Program-made: the position numbers and the translations under genes
Notes under the pieces: generated by a model
Database searches by the model: none
What the model was told of the DNA's origin: nothing
What the model saw: the letters and a program-made list of their open reading frames with translations, nothing else
Part shown: positions 8,209 to 16,288 of the stretch, in pieces
Layout: the number at the start of each line of letters is the position of its first letter
Numbering within the stretch: position 1 is the first letter of the stretch
NCBI GenBank assembly: GCA_003184365.1
Contig: NKYR01000247.1
Span: forward strand, 1 to 16,288
Source of the DNA: Evernia prunastri
Taxonomy: Eukaryota; Ascomycota; Lecanoromycetes; Lecanorales; Parmeliaceae
DNA: 16,288 nt
Direction: 5' to 3'

Positions 8209-9273
8209 ATGTCCGTACTACTTCTGCTTTGTTTCTTCATCTTGTCTTTCGGAACGCCATCCTTATGTTATCGGGTCTTCGACAGCCGCGACGCTGTTGG
8301 GAGATCCGTTATTGAAGCCTGTCGAGGCCAATTTGCCAACGAAAAAGCCCAATGTTACAAGATACTTCAATGTATCATAGACAACGTGCCTAGCGACTTC
8401 ACAGCCCGCTGGTCTGCGGGGGCGTCCATTCTGTCCTTTATTCCAACTATCGTGGGATTGATGTCAAACCGCATCAACGAGATCACGTCTATGGCCGATG
8501 AATCGGGATTGCTTGCTGTCGCGTTGTGTCTCACTTCAACCACGCCATTCACTTCAAGGTTCGGGGATAGTCCGATTCGCTTGTCTGGTACCTTCTTCGA
8601 GGAGAAAAGAGCGAAACACGTTCGTATACAGGCGGCATTGTCTATCCTAAAAGACACAATGCCCCGAACTCCGGATCCTCTTCACTGGTGGCAAAGTAGC
8701 AAGGCGCAAATCTACACTTTGAGCTTTATTTCATTTGTCCTTGGAGCAGGAATCTGGTATGAGGTGTATGAGATCACGAGATACGGCATTGTGACCTTTG
8801 CATGTCCTGTAAAGGTCAACATTGGAATATGGGTTGGACTAAGCCAGCTACTTTGTCTCGCGAACCTGTTGGGTCGCTCCGTGCTATTTGACATCCGTAC
8901 CATTCACCTCCGAGCTAGACAAGCAGTCTCAGCGGCGCACCCGGCAGGGTCTTCTACCTATGCAAAAGGGTCAATGATCGTCCTTCGATGCCCAAGGGAT
9001 ACTTCTCTGCGCTGGGTCTTCCAAACCTTTACGGCCATTATTAGTTTCTTTCTCTACGCCTACGGCACTGTGTTGCTAGCCAGCACGACACTTATCCCTG
9101 CGTCGGATGCTGTCCGCGCCATGGTGGTGCTGACTGCTGGCGCCGGATTCGGTAGGCTGGTAGTTGAATACTGGTCGACCAGAGCCCGTAGAAGGGACCG
9201 TCATATCGTTGTTGTTGATGTCCCACCCGAGTGTTTGTCAGACTTCGTATCTGCGATCATGCAGCAACTCTGA
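8209..9273 (+). CDS. Uncharacterised fungal multi-pass membrane protein
   Basis: A single-exon frame of 354 residues from the first ATG at 8209; upstream codons in the frame contain no ATG. It begins with a strongly hydrophobic leader (residues 2-20, signal peptide or anchor). Hydrophobic segments follow at about 70-86, 98-114, 168-186, 204-222, 269-293 and 302-322, giving six or seven membrane passes. Between the first two segments it has two closely spaced cysteines and the stretch YKILQCIIDNVPSDF, then ASILSFIPTIVGLMSNRINE. This arrangement recurs in a family of ascomycete membrane proteins annotated only as hypothetical. The C-terminal tail has a basic cluster (RARRRDRH, 325-332) after the last membrane segment, suggesting that end is cytosolic. 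It lies between the DUF4243 gene and a convergent minus-strand gene. The function is unknown, and no link to the metabolite genes is visible. Confidence 0.75.
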   Translation: MSVLLLLCFFILSFGTPSLCYRVFDSRDAVGRSVIEACRGQFANEKAQCYKILQCIIDNVPSDFTARWSAGASILSFIPTIVGLMSNRINEITSMADESGLLAVALCLTSTTPFTSRFGDSPIRLSGTFFEEKRAKHVRIQAALSILKDTMPRTPDPLHWWQSSKAQIYTLSFISFVLGAGIWYEVYEITRYGIVTFACPVKVNIGIWVGLSQLLCLANLLGRSVLFDIRTIHLRARQAVSAAHPAGSSTYAKGSMIVLRCPRDTSLRWVFQTFTAIISFFLYAYGTVLLASTTLIPASDAVRAMVVLTAGAGFGRLVVEYWSTRARRRDRHIVVVDVPPECLSDFVSAIMQQL

Positions 9274-10593
9274 TCTAGGAAAGCCTCATTAATTACCATA
9301 GTAAAGCTATTTGAGATCGTCGTGGCTTGGTAAGGACTATCCCATCGAGCCTGGAGCCATGACATAGGACCTTTAGATAGATACTTCATACATTTGTTGA
9401 TACGGGTCTTTTAAGCTCAAGAAAATCGAGTCATTGTGATCGATGTGAATTGATGAAGGGTAGGGTGGAAAAATGGTCAAAAAACTTGGTTGAGGTTCAA
9501 TCAATCAGGACCACTCAAGTCGCGCGAAGATAGAGCGGACGTCTGCACCAAAATTTGCGATTTTCCTCGAGGCTTTGGAGTCAGAGAACTGCTTTGCCAG
9601 AGTATAAAAGAATTCCAGAAAACCCTCTAGGATTTTGTCCAAAAGAGCCTGCCTCATGGATCTTGGCGCGGGCTTTCTTTTCTCCAGATTCGCCTACGAT
9701 ACTCGCTACTACCTCGACGATGAGACACATGTTTCCCCTGGTCTTGGGATGGATGGCCCATACCTCCGAGCCAGACTGTGATATCGCGTGTAACATCGCC
9801 CACAGTGTTCCGCTGGAGATATCCTGCTCAGGAGCGCTTCTGTGCTTGAACAAGCAACAAGAATATTACTCGTTCTCACGAATGCTAAAGTCAAATCTTT
9901 CGTTGGCGGCTCGCGGTTCGGAGAACAAGCATTTGGGACATTGAGGAAGGGATGACCTGAAACGGGGAAACTTCACAATTAGGCCATCGTTGGCGGTAAG
10001 GACGCCCGGACGACCAAGGCAATAGAGCCTGGTCTGGCTCCCGCTACTCTTTGCTTCCTGTGTGACGTCTTCACTGGTGAAGCGACCTCTCTTCCTGCGC
10101 TCGACCTCCCCATCCAAAAGCACATCTGACATTGTATTTGTCACCAGGTTCATCCGACACCCTTGCTACCCCTCTCGCAAAGGAGTGCGGACTCGACTCT
10201 TGTCCTGTTGCATCACCAGCTGAAGGCAATAATGCCTCCATGACGCGCTGCAAATCTTGCTATAAGCAAGGTCAGCGGACGAGGGTAACTTCTTAGAACC
10301 AAAAGTTGGAGCGTTACACGTGAATGTAGGGATCTGTTAAAGATCACATGGGTAATTCGTGGGTTGTCGCAGAGCGAAGATGGGCTACTGGGGCCAGATA
10401 TAGCTGCATGCCCCACCAAGAATCTGGTCGATATTAAAAAACTTCACTGCCGCTCTAATATCAGTCGTCCTCGAATCGTCCTCAGCGATAAATATGCGGT
10501 CGCTAGTCCGTGATATGACATGTGTGTCTATATTAGAAATGGTCAAAGGGCGCCGAGATTGTCGCCTCTCGAGCTGCGTATCCCTTTCTGTTC
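9274..10593. other. Intergenic region, no recognised gene
   Basis: This lies between two converging genes. Several short minus-strand frames (9581-9853, 9866-10153, 10071-10253) read like protein, and a possible 3' splice site (GCTGAC...TATAG, minus strand, just above 10259) precedes the last of them. I could not join them into a coherent product or recognise a domain. They may be exons of an unrecognised minus-strand gene or a decayed one. Confidence 0.4.
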
Positions 10594-12312
10594 TCAATAT
10601 AACCGATCATTGTATACCAACCGCTTCGACGTCTCCACCACAACATCAGTCCTAACTTCGATCCCCGTCCGCTGAGCATTCACCTCCATTCGCGTCCCCG
10701 TACCCTCATTACCCTCCTCACCTGGACTCGTCTCCCCCCCACGAACCTCGACCCCATGACCCAGTGGCCTCAAATCGCTCCCTTCATCCAAGCAACTGAA
10801 TCGACCATCACTTTCCACAAATTTGGAGCCTCCACCCCACTTATGCTTCAGGAAAGACCCGCTCGTGGTGGTCGATCTGACAGTCTTTTGGACGAGCGGA
10901 TGCTGGAAGACGTCTCTTCTGAGAACGGTGACCAAGGGTCTGAGGCTAGGGATGCAGGCGCAGATGACGGCGACATTGGGTTCGATGGTAGCCCAGATAC
11001 CGAAATCGACACTGCCCCCTTGACAACGGTAGAGGCAATTAGCGCTTTGTAGCTTCAAGAATCGGGCAACTCAATGACATGAAAGCCAACATGAATCGGT
11101 ACTCACAGGTGATGTCTGGCTGGCTCATATCCGGAACAACAAGGATCCAGACAATACTAACAATGACAACGCTATACATATATCAGCAGCTTCAGCTCGA
11201 CTCTCTCAAAGACTGAGCTCACAAGCCTGCGAGTGTAAACACTGCTGTCAAAGTGAGTTGCTGCATACGCGTTGTCCGGAGACGCCAGAGAAGCGGGATT
11301 GGCTATTTCCCTTTAGTACTTGACAGGCACTGATTTGACAATGTTTCGATAAGCAGCTTACCAAAGCAAAAATGATCAAGTTGATGCCCACGTTCGCAAT
11401 GCCCTTGATTATAAAGAAATCGTGGAGGTTGAAGCAGCTCCCTTGCATAGTTGGATCCGCCAGATCCCATATATAGTGTAGCGGGCGACTAGATACGCAT
11501 TTCATCTCAGACTACCATCATGTGGAGGGACGAGAGGGCCTACTTACCACTGGAATAAGATTGCAATATCGATCGCCACGACGTACGCGAGCGAAAGAGC
11601 GGCAACCCATAGCAAGATATTTCTGAACTGGCGGAAGGGGAAAATGCGATAGTAGAACGCTAATCTACACATTCAGATCAGCTTGTATCCGACTGTCGAG
11701 TAGGTTGATCTTGAACACCCACACAGAAAATTTACAGATCGTAATCCCCGTATGAAAGAAAAGCTCGAAAACGAAAAAACCCCTCCGCCAGTGTCTCGCT
11801 TTCTGAACGCGCTCAAGCATCGGCCAAATATAGATATGCCGTCCATAGCCATTGGGTAACTCTTCATGGCAGTGTCAGTCGTCATCTACAACTTCGTTGA
11901 GCAAATCAAGAGCACACCCACCGCAAAACCATATGATACAGAGAACATTCGAAAAGATCTATCCTCCATCAACCAACCAACCAATCATAGGTCCTAATAT
12001 CGGCAACATTTGGCCCATGATCCTCACTCACCATTGCAATCACAGCCAACAGATCATCCCACTAAGGACCGACACTCGCACAAGTCAGCGTTTCCGCATC
12101 TTTCAATCTCGTTTCGCGATGAGGCCGAGGCCTTGCTCTCTCTCACTCACCCAGTACCCAGCCCTGGCCAGCTTCCGGGACAAAAGCCTCAACGCGACAA
12201 AGCCATCCGTGAGCACGAAGATGGCCACCAAAGTCCCGATGATGCGACCGCGCTGGTCGGCATGGATGTCGAACCCAGCCTGGCCTTGCGGAGGAGGCGC
12301 CGTTGCAGACAT
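10594..12312 (-). CDS. SAT4-family 7-TM integral membrane protein (fungal rhodopsin-domain protein)
   Basis: Nine exons on the minus strand: 12312-12151, 12061-12032, 11958-11922, 11861-11723, 11664-11548, 11488-11362, 11302-11223, 11171-11107, 11018-10594. All eight introns (51-89 bp) have GT...AG ends, most with GTGAGT, GTAAG or GTGGGT donors. Phases close to a 393-residue protein. The order matches the family: N-terminal TM1 (about 22-46); WDD at 55-57 opening TM2; a loop with GYGRHIY; TM3 (104-130) with FELFFHTGIT and FYYRIFPFR; TM4 (138-161); a cysteine-containing loop with CRPLHYIWDL and GSCFN; TM5 to TM6; and TM7 carrying FGIWATIEPNVAVICACIPS (253-273). The remaining 120 residues form a hydrophilic Ser/Gly/Glu-rich tail. 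The family is common in the fungal plasma membrane; some members (Pth11-like) are proposed receptors, and roles are mostly unknown. Exons 2 and 3 (30 and 37 bp) are tiny, and the exon 3/4 junction is the least certain. Confidence 0.85.
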
Positions 12313-15300
12313 GAACGTGGGGTGAAGTTACGACGCGCAGGAGTCAGGAAGGACAGAAGGGTGTTGATGGTTTGCAGATGCATGGGTGTATGATGAACTA
12401 AAAAGTTTGGAGGAAAGTCTGAGAAGGGGAGGTGGCAAACATGATGGGCGGGCCAGATACCTTATGTGAGAGGGCGGGTCGGCAGATGGATGTCGTGGGG
12501 GGCTCGGCGGGGTGAGATACGGGAGATACGGGACTCGTTTCACAGGGGCGGCTAATGCACGCCTCGGGGCTCTAAATACGACGGTGTTGGTTACTAGTGG
12601 CTTGAAGGTAGGGAGGGCGAGGAACCCGTCCCGTATTACTACACCAGCTGATAAACGAGACTGATCGTGCGCGATTCTTGATTGGCTTGCGCACAGAATC
12701 GAGATTGCAAGGTTGTATTTATTAGCAGACGATAAACCCACGCTATCTGTTTCCGCCCCCTGCCATATGCGCCATTACAGGGAATATCGTCTCTAGGTGC
12801 CGTGCGCATAGCTAGTAGCAGGTACAGATGCTCGGTCAGCTAAGAACGGCGGCGCAGCCCAGCATGTGGGACGAAGACACATCATATCAACCAGAAGTCC
12901 CCAGTCAATTATTTTCGTACGCTCTTAGAATCGTGGGTATACCAAATCGCTGAGATCTCCATCTTAGAAAAATGAACACGATGCTGCGGCATAGTACACT
13001 TACGTATGTGCTCTAACACTGTGCTCTGGAGGAAGCGGACAAAAATCAATCAATTAATCGTTCTTGAACAATTGCAACATCCATCTCGAAAGGGTAACCT
13101 TGTATCATTGTCGTGGGCTGTGGCGCTGCGTAGGGGCCGTTTTCAGCCGTTTGGAGGCGGCCAGTCGCCTCGTTCTACGCCTGGTTGTCCAAGATGAGCC
13201 AATCGCCCCCCTCCTCGACCGGGCGTAGGCTTACGTGTCCGCGGTGCTGAAACGCAAACATGGGCCATGATTTACATATCTGTACTTGAGACAAATGATG
13301 GAAGAGCCATTCAGTCGCATCCCTTGCAGGAAGTGGGTTATCGTGGATGTTCCATCTGAAACCTGGCAGCCAAAATTCGGCACGCCTGGCAAGCCCCAAG
13401 GGCATCAAACATTCCCCAGATCGCATCTATCATTCTCTTGGCAAAGTCGAATAAGGTGCAGACGCCCAAAGGAATGAGAGTGCATTGAGTATGGTACCTC
13501 TACAGATGGAAAAGACGTCTCGGGAGAAGACGCTCTCGCTCAAGAGTGTGGCTTACCTGCTCCCAGCCTCCACGCCTTTTGCGCCTACGATAAAGGGGAT
13601 TATAGCATTTGTTGAAGATGTTCGTCTGTTGATACTGATTTTGGGAATACTTGCGTATGATCCAATTGCGGCGAAAATGTGCCGCCGTGGAATGGAAACG
13701 CACTAGTAAGAGAACGAAGGATGTTCATCCATCCATCAGTCTAGTGTTTGCAGAGATACTGTAGAGACTTCGCATATGTGAGCCCCTCTTCAGCCTACGA
13801 GCTTTGTCCTTCTTCCATTGAAATAGCAAACCTCTCGAAACCCAGACTCCAATCTTGTAAAGAAGCGATCTTCCCACTCACATAACATAGAAAGACCCGG
13901 AGCCGAGAGACGGCCCAACGATCTCTACCGGCGGAGGTCCATCTGGCGGTCCAGCGCAGGGTTCCTGTCCAGATCAAATATACGGCCCACGCGGTCTCTT
14001 TTGCAACCGTGATTCTGGTCCGTTCATCCTCTCACTCCTCCCTAGCCCACCCCTCCGCCCCCCTTCCCCCCAGTGCTGGCACGCTTTTCTTGTTTCTATG
14101 TCCCTTGCAGAATTGACATCGATGCCCTCTCCAAGCAAAGCAATAACCGATCATATATTGCAACTGCGAATTACCAGCGGCAGTGACGGTGCTTGCAACC
14201 TAGTAACGGTTCGATCCAGGCGTTTGTGAGTGCGATTCAGGAAGAAATCACCATCTGAGGACAAAGCCGAGGAGGGTTGGATAATGAAAGATCCCGAGGA
14301 AGAGATAATGCAAGTTGGAAGAAGTACGCAAAGGCGAGGCATGATCGAAGCACCTCTATTGAAGCCGAAGCCATTGTGGGCATGTCTACCCACAAACTGT
14401 TGTGTTAGGCGAAAAAGAGAAGCCAGAGACCATTTTCAACCACGATGTAGGGGCAGGGCAAGGACACAAATTATCTGTGACTCCAGCGACGTTTTAGTGT
14501 ATCGCCTTGTTTCAGGCCCCATTATGCTTGGAAAAGATAACGATACAAAGATGCAGATTTGTTTAGCCTACTTTCTTTAGAGATGAAGCTGAAGAGGCAC
14601 GAACTCGGATGGAATGGTGTCAGCCGACTAAGCCATCACTCTGGGATATTTTCATGATCCGCACATTTCACCTCAACTTGGCTCTTCTCATCGGGATTAC
14701 CCACGATAAGAACGTATAGCCGCGTTCATCCTATCTCAGTTCAAATAATTTGACCGTAAGCTTATCGGATACATCTTTCTTCGCTGTGTCGGTTAGTGAT
14801 CTTACATGAATGTGGCTGGCTGAGGTGTTCAGAAGAGGACGAAGCTAGGTAGTTGTGGCCCCCACTCCCTAGGCTACCTACTGCGGGGCTTGGTTTTAAA
14901 TCCCGCAGTGGGGATACGGGCAGTTTTTGTGATCCACCGTGCATGTTGCCTGCATATGATGGCTTTCTCAGCTTCTGCATCTCCTGCAACTCTGCGGTAC
15001 AAAGAAGACCTATCACAGCTTGATCACTATTGGCCCCCCTCGATGCGTGTATCGAGGCGGTGAGCATCCGACAACGAGGACCTGTCAATCGATGAAGATC
15101 CTGATGGAACTGGGTGTTTGACCGGGACAAGTATGATCAGTGCATTACCAAAAGTGCATATACGTCCACAAGTGGACAGATCCACAAGGAACTCGGTCCA
15201 CGGGAGCTGCTGATCACCACGGTTCAACAATTTGCGACTCCCTTCCCCCACCCACACCAGCCCAGTCAAACGCGTTTTCACCCTTTTCAGGACTTGGATT

Positions 15301-15632
15301 CAGACATTCTAGAGATCCAACCTGTGTCCCTCGACGATCTCAGGCATGTTGGCCTGCCGATCTCGAGTCTTAGCAGCCACCGCTGTATATTGCACTCTCT
15401 CTCAGCTCAAACCAAAAAATTGTGGCTTGTGTGATCGCACAACAGCAAGCATAATGTGTTACCTATTGCGGAAACATCTTACGTCTTATCACATCTGTTG
15501 CAACACAATACCCGACCACAAAGTTCGACAGTACAACAGACTTTTTTTTTAATTAATCCCCACCCGAGGTTTTGCCGCAAAACGCGTATTTCGCGACTTT
15601 CTCACCAAAACCATTCAAATACCTACATTATT
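12313..15632. other. Long stretch without a recognisable gene
   Basis: 12313-12750 is the presumed promoter and 5' UTR of the divergent minus-strand membrane-protein gene (pyrimidine-rich on its sense strand). From 12750 to 15632 open frames are short on all six frames. A minus-strand frame at 13175-13426 and one at 13795-13977 have protein-like composition, and a plus-strand frame from the ATG at 14284 runs to 14580 (98 codons). None shows a domain I know or connects to neighbours through splice sites I trust. The region could hold decayed genes or an unrecognised spliced gene. The last 90 bp belong to the leader or terminal region of the Tc1/mariner element. Confidence 0.45.
14845..14913. 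repeat. Compact nested inverted repeats (hairpin, MITE-like)
   Basis: Three inverted pairs are packed into 69 bp: TAGGTAG (14845-14851) with CTACCTA (14874-14880); ACTGCGGG (14880-14887) with CCCGCAGT (14902-14909), 14-base loop GCTTGGTTTTAAAT; and a CCCCACT around 14860-14866 with AGTGGGG (14907-14913). The alternatives are mutually exclusive, so either two side-by-side hairpins or one longer one could form. No reading frame or terminal target duplication is evident. It resembles short GC-rich palindromic repeats scattered through some ascomycete genomes, but I cannot name a family. Confidence 0.55.
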
Positions 15633-16288
15633 ATGGGACGTACCAAGGGCGCAATAGACCTTCCGGAGGTCAAACGAGGGGCCCTGATAGAGCTTAAGAA
15701 GGAGAATCATACATCCAATCGTCAGCTTGCAAGGCAGTACCATTGCGATAAGAAAACAGTGGCAAATGTTCTCAAACGCGTCGGAGACGCGTAAAAGGAG
15801 AATATTAACCCATTATCTTCAGAGGTTTATCAACGACGTCCTCAATCAGGAAGATCTCTAGCAATTAACGAGAGGCAGCAACGGTAGCTAGTCAGACATG
15901 TCACTAAGAACAAATTCCAACGTCGCAAGCCCTGGGTCAGAATTGCTTGAGAACTTGGGATTATGGTCTCTAAGTCAGCTATCAACTCTGCGTTTGTTCG
16001 GACTGGATATGGTCGATATCTACCTCGTTACAAGTCTTTGTTGACACCGGAAATGAAAGAGGAACGTCTTGAGTTCGTAACGGAGTGGGGACCGAAGCTG
16101 GAAGGGAAAGAACATATAATTGTGCACACTGATGAGACTTCGGAGCGGGTTGGCGAATCTCGGGGACAGATCTGGGTGACTAGGCTTCAGGATGAGGTCT
16201 ATCACAAGGACTGCGTGGATGTACGATATCGTGGATATACGGAGCTTATGTTTTGGGCTGCGTACACGTCTGAAATGAAGGGCCCGAG
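15633..16288 (+). pseudogene. Tc1/mariner-type transposase, 5' part, with three in-frame stops
   Basis: From the ATG at 15633 one frame runs unshifted to the window edge (218 codons) and encodes a Tc1-like DDE transposase. It opens with a helix-turn-helix domain (MGRTKGAIDLPEVKRGAL, with NRQLARQYHCDKKTVANVLK at about 30-50). After a linker it reaches EEYxx-type Tc1 signatures: IIVHTDETS, with the first catalytic Asp at codon 167, then GQIWVTRLQDEVYHKDC and ELMFWAAYTSEMKGP. The frame is broken by TAA at 15792-15794, TAG at 15885-15887 and TGA at 15948-15950. Each is one C-to-T change from a Gln or Arg codon, the pattern left by RIP or deamination, and there is no frameshift. The remaining DDE residues and 3' terminal repeat lie beyond the window. 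The 5' terminal repeat probably lies within 15500-15600 but cannot be fixed without its partner. Inactive as it stands. Confidence 0.87.

Noticed and set aside
12328..12741. Minus-strand open frame of 137 codons upstream of the SAT4-type gene
   Set aside because: It is low-complexity Pro/Ser-rich, has no homology, and lies in the presumed promoter and 5' UTR.
14106..14150. Minus-strand stretch resembling an ankyrin repeat (ALLGEGIDVNSARD)
   Set aside because: It is only about 14 residues, is flanked by a stop, and has no adjoining repeat unit; most likely chance.
14195..14220. GGTTCGATCC, a good match to a tRNA B box
   Set aside because: The bases around it do not form a T-stem, no A box lies at the right distance upstream, and no acceptor stem can be paired.
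1..16288. Possible CRISPR array, prokaryotic operon or rRNA/tRNA gene
   Set aside because: No regularly spaced repeats, no Shine-Dalgarno-led gene strings and no structured RNA gene were found; introns and fungal families show this is eukaryotic DNA.

Overview
The window looks like nuclear DNA of a filamentous ascomycete (Pezizomycotina). The evidence is: genes split by many short GT-AG introns of 51-89 bp; fungus-specific families (a SAT4-type 7-TM 'rhodopsin-domain' protein, an AflS/AflJ-type pathway coactivator, a questin-oxidase-like DUF4243 enzyme); a Tad-type LINE; and a Tc1/mariner transposase carrying in-frame stops of the kind RIP leaves. I cannot place it below subphylum.

Layout. 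1-2145 is repeat territory. Two pieces of the same Tad-like LINE lie in the same orientation (minus strand, 1-441 and 1281 to about 1886). They are identical over 316 bp and each has a single N. Between them is a very AT-rich stretch (442-990) and a possible LINE 3' end (991-1279). A weak solo-LTR candidate follows at 2015-2145.

2921-6799 is a small secondary-metabolism patch. A three-exon AflS/AflJ-like gene (plus strand) encodes a degenerate O-methyltransferase fold. It is followed on the same strand by an uninterrupted DUF4243 / questin-oxidase-like gene. Both families recur in aflatoxin, dothistromin, monodictyphenone and geodin-type polyketide clusters. No polyketide synthase and no AflR-type zinc-cluster gene is visible here, so this is either one edge of a cluster that continues to the left beyond the retroelements, or a dispersed remnant.

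8209-9273 encodes an uncharacterised fungal multi-pass membrane protein in one exon. 10594-12312 (minus strand) is a SAT4-family 7-TM protein. I reconstructed it as nine exons encoding 393 residues, with all splice phases closing and exons as short as 30 and 37 bp.

12313-15632 has no gene I can recognise. It holds a compact nested hairpin at 14845-14913. The right end (15633-16288) is the 5' part of a Tc1/mariner transposase with three in-frame stops, running out of the window.
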